A stretch of DNA of 64,000 nucleotides, taken from Dehalococcoidia bacterium (GTDB lineage Bacteria; Chloroflexota; Dehalococcoidia; SpSt-223). The stretch spans positions 46,807 to 110,806 of the forward strand of contig JANWZD010000013.1 in assembly GCA_025054935.1 (NCBI GenBank), read 5' to 3'. The notes beneath the pieces are model-generated. The model made no database searches. It was not told the origin of the DNA and saw nothing but the letters and a program-made list of their open reading frames with translations. Made by a program: the position numbers and the translations under genes. Below are positions 43,435 through 53,649 of the stretch, in pieces (the stretch's first letter is position 1; each line of letters starts with the position of its first letter).

Positions 43435-44646
43435 ATGGCCGCTCTGCGCCCCCTCGACGGGATACTCGTGATCGACCTGACCCAGATGGCGTCTGGCCCC
43501 TACGGCACGATGCTGCTGGCGGACGCCGGCGCAACGGTCATCAAGGTCGAGCGGCCGGGGAGCGGCGACCCGGCGCGCTTCTTGCCCCCCTTCACCGAAC
43601 ACGAGGGGGCGATGGTCTCTGCGGGCATCCTCCGCTTTGGGCGGAATAAACGCTATCTCTCCCTCAACCTGCAGACGGCAGAGGGGAGAGCAACCTTGCT
43701 CGACCTTGTGCGGCGAGCGGATGCCCTCTGGGAGAACTATGTTCCGGGGACGCTGGACCGGCTCGGGCTCTCCGAGGCCGTGCTGCGCGAGGCGAACCCG
43801 CGACTGCTCCACGTGGCTATCAGCGGCTATGGCAGCGGCGTTGTCGCGCCTGCGCCTTTCGCCGCTCGTCCGGCGCTTGATCTGGTGGCGCAGGCGGCGA
43901 GTGGGTTGATGGCGGTCAGCGGCGACCCTGGCGGTCCGCCGGCCCAGATCGGCGCGGTGATCGGCGACTTGGTGCCCGCTCTGTATGCCGTCATCGCGAT
44001 GCTGTTCGCTCTTCGCCTCCGGGACCGCACTGGGGAAGGGCGATTTATCGAAGTGGCGATGGTGGACGCGCTCTCCGCGCTCAACGAGCGGGCAGCCGTC
44101 GCCTACAGCTTGACAGGGCAAGAGTACAGTCGTGACTGGCTCGGGCACGGGGGGCCGTACGGCCGCTTTCGCGCCGCGGACCGCGATGTCGTGATCGCGG
44201 CATCGATCCCGTCGCTGTGGGAACGGCTCGCGCCCGCGATCGGACGGGCCGACTTGCTCGCCCACGCGCCCGCCCCTGACGAGACGGGGCGATGGTGGCG
44301 CTTCGGCGAGGTGATGCGTCCGGCGATCGTCGAATGGGTCGGCGCTCGCTCTGCTGATGAGGTGGTCGAAACGCTCAGTGCAGCAGGCGTCCCCTGCGCG
44401 CCGGTCCTTAGCGTCGCGGAAATGCTCAGTTCGGTCCAAACGGCGGCGCGCCGGATGATCGTCGAAGTGCCGTTTGCTGGCAAGACGGTCGGCACGATGG
44501 GCTGGCCGATGAAGATCGAAGGCGTGCCGGAGCCGGCAGGCGGCGCGATCGGCGCGGTCGGTCGCGATACCGAGGCTGTGCTGCGCGATGTGCTCGGCTA
44601 TGACGAAGCGCGTATTGCCGCGCTGCGCGCCGCGAAAGCGATCTGA
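43435..44646 (+). CDS. CaiB/BaiF family III CoA-transferase
   Basis: 403 aa. GILVIDLTQMASGPYGTMLLADAGATVIKVE and ENYVPGTLDRLGL are family III signatures; the catalytic Asp of this class is expected in the GGDPGG-like turn region (here SGDPGGPPAQIG). It moves CoA between carboxylic acids. GGAG precedes the ATG at 43435. It is divergent from the methyltransferase operon and monocistronic. Acyl group unknown. Confidence 0.9.
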   Translation: MAALRPLDGILVIDLTQMASGPYGTMLLADAGATVIKVERPGSGDPARFLPPFTEHEGAMVSAGILRFGRNKRYLSLNLQTAEGRATLLDLVRRADALWENYVPGTLDRLGLSEAVLREANPRLLHVAISGYGSGVVAPAPFAARPALDLVAQAASGLMAVSGDPGGPPAQIGAVIGDLVPALYAVIAMLFALRLRDRTGEGRFIEVAMVDALSALNERAAVAYSLTGQEYSRDWLGHGGPYGRFRAADRDVVIAASIPSLWERLAPAIGRADLLAHAPAPDETGRWWRFGEVMRPAIVEWVGARSADEVVETLSAAGVPCAPVLSVAEMLSSVQTAARRMIVEVPFAGKTVGTMGWPMKIEGVPEPAGGAIGAVGRDTEAVLRDVLGYDEARIAALRAAKAI

Positions 44647-45437
44647 CCCCGAACGCGTCTCCTCGCACGTTGCGATTGCCCAGATTAGAGCGCGAAGACA
44701 TCGTGCCGCCGGCGCTGCGCCGAACGCGTGCGTACTTGCTGCCCTGTCGTCTCCCCCAGTTGCCGCGTGACCGCACGATTGGCTGAGCGGAAGCAGCGTG
44801 CGGGAAGAGAGGACTGCCGTCGCAGCCGGACGAGAGCTCCCCGTCGCCGGAGCAGCTCTTCCGTGGCAGGTGATGAACGGTAGGGCTGACCATGGGGCGC
44901 AGCGGTGGGGAGCTGCCGGCGGCTGGCAGCTGCCTCGGGGCAGCCAGCTCCAGTCGCCGCCATCGTCGAAGGTCGCCAATTCGCGCTGTCGCCTCTCGCT
45001 AACTGCGCGCGATCGCAGGGTCCTCGTGGTCGGGGAAGCAGCAGAACGGCGTAGCTTGCCCCCACCTCGTTCTGAAAGAGCATCGGCACCCATGGTGCCC
45101 TCAGGGACGAGGGCGGCCCCGATCTTGGCCGCTCCAGGGGAAGATAGCTGCTGCGCTTGCCGGTAAGGACGGCACGGGGCGCACAATGGAAGTCATCGCT
45201 CCACTGGGCATTGAGTCCGTCGCCGCCGCGCTCCGGCGACCAGAGCAGCCGCGGGACGTTCAGGTTGCGTTCGGCGATGAGCGCGAGATGGCGGCTGGGC
45301 GCTGCCTCGAGGAGCTGCGCTTCGCGGGCGCGCTCGTCGGGAGAGTGGACGGCCGAGGTAGGGCGCGGTCTCCGCCGCGTGGTCGGCTCCAGACGACAGA
45401 GTACGCTGAAGGCGGGAGGCTGCGACGATCGGAGCGG
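44647..45437. other. Gene-free GC-rich spacer (about 0.8 kb)
   Basis: The longest stretch without a supportable gene. Open frames (for example plus 44798-45166) are low-complexity and have no family features. An ATG at 45186 opens a long plus frame, but it is only the antisense shadow of GlgX. No tRNA or strong terminator found. Confidence 0.5.
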
Positions 45438-47582
45438 TCATGCAGCGGGCGGCTCTATGCGACGGAAGAGCGCAAGCGATCGGTTCACGAGGGTGTAGGT
45501 TGTTCCGCCCGGGCGAATGAGTGGCTCGGCCGGCTCGTCGGTGATGGCGGTGTCGAGAACACGCTCCCACCACGTGATAGTCGAGCCGTTGGGGAGAACA
45601 AAGTCGATGCTGTCGTGATGGGCGTTGAGGAGGAGGAGGAAGGTGTCATCGCGGACTGGGTCCCCCCACTCGTCCACCTCGTCGAGCGCTTCGCCAGCGA
45701 GACGCATCCCCAGGGCGCGGGTCCAGCCGTCTTCCCATTCTTCGTCGGTCATTTCCTTGCCATCCGGGCGAAACCACGTGATGTCTTTGATGTCCGAGCC
45801 ACGAATGCGCCGGCCTTGGAAAAACTTGCGCCGACGGAAGTTCGGGTGTTCCCGTCGCAGCGCAATCAGGCGGCGGGTGAACTCAAGCAATCGCCGCTGG
45901 TCCTCGGTCAGGTTCCAGTCGTACCAGCTGATCTCGTTGTCTTGGCAATAGGCGTTGTTGTTGCCGCGCTGCGTGCGACTGATCTCATCGCCGCCGCAGA
46001 TCATCGGCACCCCTTGGGAGAGCAGCAGTGTCGCGAGGAAGTTGCGCTTCTGCCGTTCTCGAAGGGCATTCACCTCGGGGTCATCGGTTGGGCCCTCGAC
46101 GCCGCAGTTCCACGAGAGATTGTCGTCGATGCCGTCGCGATTGTTCTCTCCGTTCGCTTCGTTGTGCTTCTCGTTATAGGAGACGAGGTCATTCAGCGTG
46201 AACCCATCGTGGCAGGTCACGAAGTTGATGCTGGCATAGGGGCGCCGGCCATCGCTCTGGTAGAGGTCGCTGCTGCCGGTCAGACGCCAGCCCAGCTCGG
46301 AGGCCTGAAACTCGTCGCCCCGCCAGTAACGGCGGACAGTATCGCGATACTTGCCGTTCCACTCGGTCCAGAGGATGGGGAAGTTGCCGACTTGGTAGCC
46401 GCCTTCGCCGACGTCCCACGGTTCGGCGATCAGTTTGACGCGCGAGATGATGGGGTCTTGGTGGATAAGGTCGAAGAAGGAGGAGAGCCGGTCGACATCA
46501 TGCAGTTCGCGGGCGAGGGTGGCCGCAAGGTCGAAGCGGAAGCCATCAACATGCATTTCTTGGACCCAGTAGCGGAGGGAGTCCATGATGAGCTTGAGGG
46601 TCTGCGGGTGACGAACGTTGAGGCTGTTGCCAGTGCCGGTGTAGTCCATGTAGTAGCGCGGCTGATCTGGGACAAGACGGTAGTAGGTGCGGTTGTCGAT
46701 CCCGCGGAAGCTGAGGGTGGGGCCGAGATGATTGCCCTCGCCGGTGTGGTTGTAGACCACGTCAAGGATCACCTCGATGCCGGCGCGATGGAGCGCCTTG
46801 ACCATCTCCTTGAACTCGACAACTTGGCCGCCTAAGTCGCCAGAGCTGGAGTAGCGCGCTTCCGGCGCAAAGTAGCCGATCGTCGAATAGCCCCAATAGT
46901 TGGTCAGCCCCCGCTCGACGAGATGGCGTTCGTCGATGAAGGCATGCACGGGAAGCAGCTCGACGGCGGTGACCCCGAGTTTTTTCAGGTAGTCGATCGC
47001 CGGGCGCGAGGCGAGGCCGGCATAGGTGCCCCGGATCTCCGGCGGCACCTCGGGGTGGCGGGCGGTGAACCCTTTGACGTGCACCTCGTAAATGATCGTC
47101 TCGTGCCACGGGGTCTGCGGGGGACGGTCTCCTTCCCAATCGAAATAGGGGTGGGTGACGACTGCCTTCGGAACGCTCCCGGCGTCGTCGCGCTCGTCGA
47201 ACGAGAGGTCGGCGTCGGGGTGGCCGAGGGTATAGCCGAAGACCGGCGCGCTCCAGTCGACCTTGCCGGCGATCGCCTTGGCATAGGGGTCGATGAGGAG
47301 CTTATTCGGGTTGAAGCGGAGGCCCGCTTGGGGATCGTACGGGCCATAAACTCGGTAGCCGTAGAGCTGGCCGGGCGCGAGGCCCGGCACATAGACGTGC
47401 CAGACGTGGGCGGTCACCTCGCGCAAGCGGATGACTTCTCGCGGGATGGCGGAGTCGCGGTGGTCAAAGAGACACAGTTCGACGCAGCTTGCCATCTCGG
47501 CAAAGAGCGCGAAGTTGACCCCGCGTCCATCCCACGTCGCTCCAAGCGGATACGGTTTGCCGGGCAGTAGTCTGCGGGTCAC
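45438..47582 (-). CDS. glgX: Glycogen debranching enzyme GlgX (GH13)
   Basis: 714 aa. An N-terminal CBM48-like sandwich ([18 protein letters not shown]) precedes the GH13 barrel. [11 protein letters not shown] is region I, GFRFDLA carries the nucleophile Asp, KLIAEPWD the acid Glu, and FVTCHDGFT the third carboxylate. It hydrolyses alpha-1,6 branches of phosphorylase-limit glycogen. The start is GTG at 47582 with AGAGGTG ahead. No other glg genes are in view. Confidence 0.95.
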   Translation of the reverse strand: MTRRLLPGKPYPLGATWDGRGVNFALFAEMASCVELCLFDHRDSAIPREVIRLREVTAHVWHVYVPGLAPGQLYGYRVYGPYDPQAGLRFNPNKLLIDPYAKAIAGKVDWSAPVFGYTLGHPDADLSFDERDDAGSVPKAVVTHPYFDWEGDRPPQTPWHETIIYEVHVKGFTARHPEVPPEIRGTYAGLASRPAIDYLKKLGVTAVELLPVHAFIDERHLVERGLTNYWGYSTIGYFAPEARYSSSGDLGGQVVEFKEMVKALHRAGIEVILDVVYNHTGEGNHLGPTLSFRGIDNRTYYRLVPDQPRYYMDYTGTGNSLNVRHPQTLKLIMDSLRYWVQEMHVDGFRFDLAATLARELHDVDRLSSFFDLIHQDPIISRVKLIAEPWDVGEGGYQVGNFPILWTEWNGKYRDTVRRYWRGDEFQASELGWRLTGSSDLYQSDGRRPYASINFVTCHDGFTLNDLVSYNEKHNEANGENNRDGIDDNLSWNCGVEGPTDDPEVNALRERQKRNFLATLLLSQGVPMICGGDEISRTQRGNNNAYCQDNEISWYDWNLTEDQRRLLEFTRRLIALRREHPNFRRRKFFQGRRIRGSDIKDITWFRPDGKEMTDEEWEDGWTRALGMRLAGEALDEVDEWGDPVRDDTFLLLLNAHHDSIDFVLPNGSTITWWERVLDTAITDEPAEPLIRPGGTTYTLVNRSLALFRRIEPPAA

Positions 47583-47734
47583 GACGACACCTCTGGTTGC
47601 GGATCCGAGGGCGAGCAGGAAGATGGTGCGACGCGGCGGTGCCGCTGCGCTCTGCCCCTGCCGTGACAACGCCTCTGCTCGCCGCCCGCTATGTGTAGCA
47701 CATGAGACCCCCGCCCGGCTTCCCGGCAGGACAG

Positions 47735-47777
47735 GAAAAGAAGAGCGCGTGGCACGATTGGCTCGCTCGCGCCACGC
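47735..47777 (-). terminator. Terminator of solute-binding lipoprotein gene
   Basis: 7-bp stem (47747-47753 with 47771-47777). On the minus strand it is followed by a C/T-rich run with TTTT (47741-47736). A second small hairpin sits just after the stop codon. Confidence 0.55.
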
Positions 47778-47812
47778 GCCTCCTTTCGTCTTCGCGAGAG
47801 GCGACGCGCCTC

Positions 47813-49387
47813 TTACTTGATCCGGTAGACGTTGTCGAAGTTGTACTGCGTGCGCCCGTCGAGGTTGAGCCCGACGATCTTAGGGCTGTGGACGACGAAG
47901 CTGGCGGGCAGGTAGAGCGGGATGACCGGCGCGTCCTCGCGCATGATCCGGTTCGCCTCGCGCAGCAGCTGGGCGCGCCGCTGCGGGTCGCGCTCGGCGA
48001 GCGCAGCGTCGAGCAGGCGATCCCACTCGGGGTTGCACCAATAGAGCGCCGACGGCGTGCCGCCAATCGGCTTTCCGCAGCCGTAGAGCACCCGCATCGC
48101 GGTGTAGAACCCGTTGGTGTCGCCGTTGCCGCTCATCGTTAGGTCTTGCTTCTGGGTGTTGTTGCGGCCGTAGACGCGATCGACCGAGAGACCGCTCTCA
48201 ATGATCTCGATCTCGGCCTGCACGCCGATCTCGCGGAGCTGGGACTGAACGACGAGAGCGACATCCTGCAGGTTCTGGGCGCGCGACATCTCGATGGTGA
48301 TGCCGCTGAAGCCGTTGGGGTAGCCCGCCTCGGCGAGCAGCCGCCGCGCCAGCGCCGGGTCGTAGACCGGCTTGACATTCGGGTCCCACGACGGGCTGCC
48401 TTCAAGCGCGAGCTGAGCAACCGGCTGGGCGTAGCCGCGGAAGAGCGTCTTGGTGATCGCCTCGCGGTCGATCGCGTAGTTCAGCGCTTGGCGCACCCGC
48501 TTATCCTTCAGCGGCGTGTTGCGCAGCTCGTAGGTTCCCTGCGGGATGGCGACGAAGATGAAGGCGTTGCGGATCACTTGGAGCTTCATGCCGGCGGCTT
48601 CGGCGGCTTGAACCTGGTCAGAGCTGAGCGCCGAGGTCGTGGTGGCATCGAGTTCGCCCGTGCGCAGCCCATTGATCTTCTGCCCATGTTCCGGCACTGA
48701 GAGGAAGATCAGTTCTGACGCCTGAGCATTGCGGAAGGGATGCGCTGCCGTCCGCTTCCGGTAGATGATGCGGTCTTCGCGTACGAACTCGGCGAGGTCA
48801 TACGGGCCGGTGCCGACCGGCTTGGCGACGAAGCCCTCAAATCCGACGCTCTCGTAGTAGCGCTTGGGAAGGATCGGCGTAAACATTAGCCCGGCCGGAA
48901 TGCTCATGTCCGGCGAGCGGGTTGTCACTTCCACGGTGGTGGGGTTGGTCACGCGGGCTTCCGCAACCGTCGCGATGAACGTGCGCGCCGGCCACCCGCG
49001 CTGCATCATCTCGTTGATGCTGAAGGCGAAATCGTCGGCGGTCATCGGGTCGCCATTCTGGAAGACGAGGTCGGTCCGGATGGTAAAGGTCCAAGTGCGC
49101 CCGTCGGCTGACACGTCCCACTTGGTAGCGACCGCCGGCTCGACGGCGAAGTCTTTGCCGAGAGTGGTCGGCGTGTCGTACATCGGGGTGAAGACGATGT
49201 AGTTGGCGAACCCGGCGGCGGGAGTGAGATTTGCTGGGATGCTGCTTGCGGCGATCCGGATCGACTGGTTTTCGGCGCGCTCCTCTCGAGGCTGGGCAGG
49301 AGAGCCCGGCGTTGCTTGCGGCGCCGCTGGAGCACACGCGGTCAACACGATCGCGAGGATGCCAAGAGGCTGGACGAGAAATCGCAC
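47813..49387 (-). CDS. Family 5 solute-binding lipoprotein (tandem copy A, orphan)
   Basis: 524 aa. Lipobox LTAC (Cys 18) then SBP_bac_5 domain: [57 protein letters not shown]. It is very close along its length to the neighbouring copy at 49656-51233, with identical long stretches including [19 protein letters not shown]. The start is GTG at 49387 behind GGGGGGTG. No permease genes nearby. Probably an extracellular receptor for a peptide-like or small organic ligand. Confidence 0.93.
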   Translation of the reverse strand: MRFLVQPLGILAIVLTACAPAAPQATPGSPAQPREERAENQSIRIAASSIPANLTPAAGFANYIVFTPMYDTPTTLGKDFAVEPAVATKWDVSADGRTWTFTIRTDLVFQNGDPMTADDFAFSINEMMQRGWPARTFIATVAEARVTNPTTVEVTTRSPDMSIPAGLMFTPILPKRYYESVGFEGFVAKPVGTGPYDLAEFVREDRIIYRKRTAAHPFRNAQASELIFLSVPEHGQKINGLRTGELDATTTSALSSDQVQAAEAAGMKLQVIRNAFIFVAIPQGTYELRNTPLKDKRVRQALNYAIDREAITKTLFRGYAQPVAQLALEGSPSWDPNVKPVYDPALARRLLAEAGYPNGFSGITIEMSRAQNLQDVALVVQSQLREIGVQAEIEIIESGLSVDRVYGRNNTQKQDLTMSGNGDTNGFYTAMRVLYGCGKPIGGTPSALYWCNPEWDRLLDAALAERDPQRRAQLLREANRIMREDAPVIPLYLPASFVVHSPKIVGLNLDGRTQYNFDNVYRIK

Positions 49388-49425
49388 GCGACACCCCCCA
49401 TTTGAGCGTGGCTAGCTGTACAGCG

Positions 49426-49455
49426 AGTATAAAAATGTCAGCACTGACCAGACAA
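49426..49455 (-). promoter_or_regulatory. Promoter with palindromic operator for lipoprotein copy A
   Basis: Minus-strand TTGTCT (49455-49450), 18-base spacer, TATACT (49431-49426). The spacer contains a 12-base palindrome, GTCAG/CTGAC with a 2-base centre (49437-49448), a likely operator. Confidence 0.55.
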
Positions 49456-49592
49456 TATTTTTTGTGCCGCGCATTGGCTACCGGAGGAAAGTACGGTCAG
49501 CCGCCCCTGAAACGCCCCGCTCGTTTGGCGTGCGCAGGGGCAGGCCCGGCGACGGTTGTGCAGAGCGGCCCTCCGTGCTGGAGAGGTGTCGC

Positions 49593-49633
49593 AAAATGAA
49601 ATGGGAGCTTGGCCCCGCAGGAACCATGCTCCC
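49593..49633 (-). terminator. Terminator of lipoprotein copy B
   Basis: Stem of 6+3 bp with one mismatch (49603-49612 with 49624-49633), loop of 11, followed on the minus strand by an A/T-rich run with TTTT at 49596-49593. Confidence 0.6.
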
Positions 49634-49655
49634 CGTGTGAAATGAGGTCGCAGCG

Positions 49656-51233
49656 CTACTTGATCCGGTATGCGGCGTCGAAGGTGATCTGCGTTCGTCC
49701 CTCGACGTCGATCCCGACGATCTTGGGGCTGTGGACGACGAAGCTGGCAGGCAGGTAGAGCGGGATGACCGGCGCGTCCTCGCGCATGATCCGGTTCGCC
49801 TCGCGCAGCAGTTGGGCGCGTCGGGTCGGGTCGCGTTCGGCGAGCGCGGCGTCCTGCAGCCGATCCCACTCTGGGTTGCACCAGAAGAGGGCAGAGGGCG
49901 GCGAGCCGATCGGTCTCCCGCAGCCGTAGAGCACGCGAATGGCGGTGTTGAAGCCGTTCGTATCGCCGTTGCCGCTCATGACGAGGTCGGACTTCTGGGC
50001 GTTGTTGCGGCCGTACACCCGGTCGCCGTAGAGTGCGCCGTCGACGATTTCGAGCTCGACCCGGATCCCGACCTCCCGCAGCTGCGCTTGAATGACCTGC
50101 ATCAGGTCTTGCAGATTTTGGGCGCGCGACATCTCCATCGTGATGCCGCCGAAGCCGTTGGGGTAGCCGGCCTCGGCGAGGAGCTGCCGCGCCAGCGCCG
50201 GGTCGTAGACCGGCTTGACGCTCGGGTCCCACGACTGGCTGCCCTTCAAGGCGAGCTGTCCCAGCGGCTCCGCATAGCCGCGGTAAAGCGTCTTGGTGAT
50301 CGCCTCGCGGTCGATCGCGTAGTTCATGGCTTGGCGCACCCGCTTATCCTTCAGCGGCGTGTTGCGCAGCTCGTAGGTTCCCTGCGGGATGGCGACGAAG
50401 ATGAAGGCGTTGCGGATCACTTGGAGCTTCAGGCCGGCGGTTTCCGCGGTTTGCACTTGATCGGTGGTCAGGGCGACGGCAGTGGTCGCGTCCAGTTCGC
50501 CCGTGCGCAGCCCATTGATCTTCTGGGAGTTCTCCGGGACCGCGACGAACGTCAATTCGGTCGCTTGGACGTTCCGGAAGGGATGAGGGCTTGAGCGCTT
50601 CCGGTAGACGATCCGGTCCTCGCGGACGAACTCCACGAGTTCGTACGGACCAGAGCCGATCGGCTTGGCGACAAAGCCGTCGAACCCCCCCACCGATTCG
50701 TAGTAGGCCTTGGGCAAGATCGGCGTGAACATAAACCCGGCAGGGATGCTCATATCGATCGCGCGCGTCTGGACGTCGACGGTGGTTGGGCTGGTCGCGC
50801 GCGCTTCGGTGACAGTGTTGATGAATGTGCGCGCCGGCCACCCGCGCTGCATCATCTCATTGATGCTGAAGGCGACATCCTCAGCGGTCAGCCTATCGCC
50901 GTTGTGAAAGACAAGGTCCGAGCGGATCGTGAGGGTCCACGTGCGCCCATCCGCGGAGAGCTCCCACTTGGTAGCGACCGCCGGCTCGACGGCGAAGTCT
51001 TTGCCGAGGGTGGTCGGCGTGTCGTACATCGGGGTGAAGACCACATAGTTGGCGAAGCCAGCGGCTGGCGTCAGGTTGGCCGGGATGCTGCTCGGGGCAA
51101 TCCGCAGTGCTTGATTTTCGGCGCGCTCCTGGCGGGGTTGGCCGGGAGCGGCGGGCGTGGCCGTCGGCGCTGCAGGGGCGCACGCGGCGAGGAAGACAGC
51201 GAGAAGCCCGATCGGGTAGAAGCGGCGCTTCAT
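49656..51233 (-). CDS. Family 5 solute-binding lipoprotein (tandem copy B, orphan)
   Basis: 525 aa. Lipobox LAAC (Cys 18) and the same domain plan as copy [47 protein letters not shown]. The largest local difference is after the ADIEIIE-type strand, where it reads LEIVDGALYGDRV, near the ligand lobe. The ATG at 51233 is preceded by GGGGGGTG, the same leader as copy A, showing the duplication included the ribosome site. Ligand unknown. Confidence 0.93.
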   Translation of the reverse strand: MKRRFYPIGLLAVFLAACAPAAPTATPAAPGQPRQERAENQALRIAPSSIPANLTPAAGFANYVVFTPMYDTPTTLGKDFAVEPAVATKWELSADGRTWTLTIRSDLVFHNGDRLTAEDVAFSINEMMQRGWPARTFINTVTEARATSPTTVDVQTRAIDMSIPAGFMFTPILPKAYYESVGGFDGFVAKPIGSGPYELVEFVREDRIVYRKRSSPHPFRNVQATELTFVAVPENSQKINGLRTGELDATTAVALTTDQVQTAETAGLKLQVIRNAFIFVAIPQGTYELRNTPLKDKRVRQAMNYAIDREAITKTLYRGYAEPLGQLALKGSQSWDPSVKPVYDPALARQLLAEAGYPNGFGGITMEMSRAQNLQDLMQVIQAQLREVGIRVELEIVDGALYGDRVYGRNNAQKSDLVMSGNGDTNGFNTAIRVLYGCGRPIGSPPSALFWCNPEWDRLQDAALAERDPTRRAQLLREANRIMREDAPVIPLYLPASFVVHSPKIVGIDVEGRTQITFDAAYRIK

Positions 51234-51279
51234 TAGACACCCCCCTGTTGATAACCCTACCGCAAGGAGTGGCAAAAGC

Positions 51280-51285
51280 AGTATA
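51280..51285 (-). promoter_or_regulatory. -10 element proximal to lipoprotein copy B
   Basis: Minus-strand TATACT about 45 bases before the ATG, in the same relative place as in copy A. The -35 is poor. Confidence 0.35.
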
Positions 51286-51450
51286 GAGCGGACGACTTCT
51301 TCGTCGCCGATTTTTTGAGCCGGATGTCACCCGAGCAGAAAGAAGGGAGGCGGGGGCATCTTCACCGCGCTCGTCAGGCGACCGAACAGCACCTGAGCGT
51401 TCCGCCCAGAGGGCGGCAGAGCCGGCAGCAACAGCAACTCGCTAGCGCCA

Positions 51451-51480
51451 ATGATACTCAGGCTCGATCGCCCGTGTCAA
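51451..51480 (-). promoter_or_regulatory. Strong distal promoter facing lipoprotein copy B
   Basis: Minus-strand perfect TTGACA (51480-51475), 18-base spacer, TATCAT (51456-51451). The next coding start is over 200 bases away. The leader contains two GC hairpins (51402-51416 and 51368-51399) and then a T-rich tract near 51336-51349. Confidence 0.55.
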
Positions 51481-51560
51481 GGAGGAGCGCCTTGGCGTTG
51501 CGGCAGCCGCAGCCCGTGGTCGGTCGAGTTGGGGGGAGGCGGTCGGCGATGGCGCGCAGG

Positions 51561-51875
51561 CTACGAACTCACTGCTTCGGGATTCTTGGCCGTGGCAGTG
51601 CGGATCTTCTCGAAACAGTTGGAGCAGTAGACCGGCCGGTCGAGCCGAGGAATAAAGGGCACGAACGAGATCCCCTTGCAGATGGCGCACGTCACTTGGT
51701 GCATCTCGCGAGCCGGCAGGCCGAGCTTTTCGCGGCGGCGGTTCGCGCGGCAGGTCGGGCAGCGCTGCGGCTCGTTCTGCAAGCCTTTCGCCCGATAGAA
51801 CTCCTGCTCGCCAACGGTGAAGAGAAACTCCGTGCTGCAATCACGGCACATCAGTTTCCGATCAGACATAGACAC
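51561..51875 (-). CDS. Double zinc-ribbon CxxC protein
   Basis: 104 aa. Two zinc-ribbon units: CRDC ... CPTC at about residues 10-45 with FTVGEQEFYRAKGL between them, and CAIC ... CSNC at about residues 65-92. This CxxCx(11+)CxxC type is common in Chloroflexota and related phyla, with no assigned function; nucleic-acid binding is plausible. AGGAGGG favours the GTG at 51875; an ATG lies two codons on. Promoter elements lie at 51934-51962. Confidence 0.75.
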   Translation of the reverse strand: MSMSDRKLMCRDCSTEFLFTVGEQEFYRAKGLQNEPQRCPTCRANRRREKLGLPAREMHQVTCAICKGISFVPFIPRLDRPVYCSNCFEKIRTATAKNPEAVSS

Positions 51876-51933
51876 GAACGGGACCCTCCTGGGCGACAAG
51901 CGAGCGAGCAACCGCCCGCCGGAGTTGGCCGGC

Positions 51934-51962
51934 AGTATAGCGGGCGCGATTTCTTATTGCAA
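51934..51962 (-). promoter_or_regulatory. Promoter of zinc-ribbon gene
   Basis: Minus-strand TTGCAA (51962-51957), 17-base spacer, TATACT (51939-51934). Confidence 0.5.
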
Positions 51963-51975
51963 CCTTAGCGAATTC

Positions 51976-53649
51976 TTAGCCTTTCTTAAGGTTGCCGGCG
52001 CCGGACCCGCCGCGCGCGCCGGGTTCGCGGGAGCGGCCGACCGCCTCGGGGCCTTTCCGCCGGTAGATCTGAAACTCGGCGATCTCGCGCTCTTTGACAT
52101 AGTCGCGGGCGAGGCGCTCTTTGAAGGCGGGGAAGGTCTCGATCAGGGCGATGGATTCCTGGGTCTGGATCGGGTTGACATCCTTCGCGACGAGGACGAC
52201 GTAGGCGGGCGGCGCCGCGTCGAACTCGCGCAGAAAGATGTCGCGCGCTTGGCGACGGAGCGGGCTCTCCGGCCGCTCGATTGTGAGCGGATAGCTGAAG
52301 ATATAGCGGGTGGGAGCGCGGCGGTCGGCGAGCCAGTTAACAAGCGCCTGAAAACCCCACACGAGGACCGTATCGTTCGGCGTAGTGCGCGCTGCCAAGT
52401 AGGCGGCTGTTTCGCGCGCTGCGCTGAACGAATAGACATCGCGGTCGTGCAGGTTGTGCCCGAAGCGGGCGAAGTAGTCGCGGTCGCTGACCTTCCCGAG
52501 CAAGTAGGGCAGGTCACGCCCGAGCTTCGCTTGCTGCTCGTGCACGACCGGCAGCAGCAGGGCAAGCGCAAGGATCGCCGCCGCGCCGCGCCGCAGCCGC
52601 ACCTCGGGGCCAGGACGGCGGATATTTTCCCAAACGGCAATGAGCCCGCTGCCGGCCAGCCCGGCGAGCGGCGGCAGCGCCACCGACCAGTGATAGCTGA
52701 AAAATTTGCCTTGGCTCCACACGCCCGCCAGTGCGGCGAGGAGCCAGCCGACCAGCAGCGCCGTGAGAGCAGGAGAGCGCCGTGCCCCGATCACTCCGGC
52801 AGCAGCCAGCGGGGTGAGCGGCCCCATCCGCCCGAAGAAGTCGACCGTTGCCCACGCTGTTGCGGCGAGCGTCAGGTTAGCGCCCGTTTGGACGTGGAGT
52901 TGATTGAAGACGACAACGGCGTCCCACATCTCCGCGAAGGCGCCGCCCGCCAGCAGCAGCCCGCTGGGAACGAGCACGAGCGCGAGCACGCCGCCAGCAT
53001 AGGCGCCGAGATCGCGCGCTGTTCCCCAGCTGCGGGGCGAGCGGGCAAGGAGGATGATGCCGCCGAGCAGCGTCAGGGGCGCTGCGGTCGGCTTGAACCA
53101 GATGAGGGCGCCGAGCACTGCTCCGCCGACCAGCGCCGAGACGGCCCGCCAGCGTCGGCCGGCGACGAGCGCCGCAAGGCCGACCGCGCTGAGCCCAGCG
53201 ATGAACATCTCGGCTTGGCCGCGGTCCCACCATTCGAACTGGAGGATGGCGGCTGCTCCGAAGAGAGCGGCGGCAGCGACTGCCGCTTGCGCCCCCGCCG
53301 GCCGCAGCAGTGCCCACAGCCCGACCATCCCCCCGAGCAGGACAAGCTGCTCAAGCAGGTGAACTGCCTGCCACGATCGTCCAAACAGCCGGAACGCGAG
53401 AGCGTAGGCGTAGTCGATGCCAGGCGGCTTGTGGTCCCACGCGTCGCGATAGGGCAGCTGCCCCCGCAGGATGGCATCGGCGATGGTGGCGAAAATCCCT
53501 TGGTCGCGGCCGAACGGCTGAGAGAGCAGCGGCGCGCTGAGCAGCAGGAAGCCGAGAGCGACCACGCTGAGAGCGATCAGTTCGGCGATGGGGAGAGCGG
53601 CGGCAGCGGACCGCGGCCGCCGCAGGACGGTCTCTGTCGCGTGGGTCAC
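51976..53649 (-). CDS. GT-C membrane glycosyltransferase (GT39/ArnT-like)
   Basis: 557 aa. After a short cytoplasmic N-terminus and one helix, the first large loop contains FGRDQGIFATIADAILRGQ and LPYRDAWDHKPPGIDY, the acidic and Y-x-D ... KPP pattern of lipid-linked sugar transferases. About ten further helices and a C-terminal soluble tail follow. It acts at the outer face of the membrane using polyprenyl-phosphate sugars. The start is GTG at 53649. It stands alone, so the acceptor is unknown. Confidence 0.85.
   Translation of the reverse strand: MTHATETVLRRPRSAAAALPIAELIALSVVALGFLLLSAPLLSQPFGRDQGIFATIADAILRGQLPYRDAWDHKPPGIDYAYALAFRLFGRSWQAVHLLEQLVLLGGMVGLWALLRPAGAQAAVAAAALFGAAAILQFEWWDRGQAEMFIAGLSAVGLAALVAGRRWRAVSALVGGAVLGALIWFKPTAAPLTLLGGIILLARSPRSWGTARDLGAYAGGVLALVLVPSGLLLAGGAFAEMWDAVVVFNQLHVQTGANLTLAATAWATVDFFGRMGPLTPLAAAGVIGARRSPALTALLVGWLLAALAGVWSQGKFFSYHWSVALPPLAGLAGSGLIAVWENIRRPGPEVRLRRGAAAILALALLLPVVHEQQAKLGRDLPYLLGKVSDRDYFARFGHNLHDRDVYSFSAARETAAYLAARTTPNDTVLVWGFQALVNWLADRRAPTRYIFSYPLTIERPESPLRRQARDIFLREFDAAPPAYVVLVAKDVNPIQTQESIALIETFPAFKERLARDYVKEREIAEFQIYRRKGPEAVGRSREPGARGGSGAGNLKKG

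Noticed and set aside
44798..45166. Plus-strand open frame of 122 codons
   Set aside because: No ribosome site, low complexity, and overlapping open frames on the other strand of the same kind.
45186..46835. 549-codon plus frame opposite GlgX
   Set aside because: The GlgX frame carries all GH13 motifs; this one has none.
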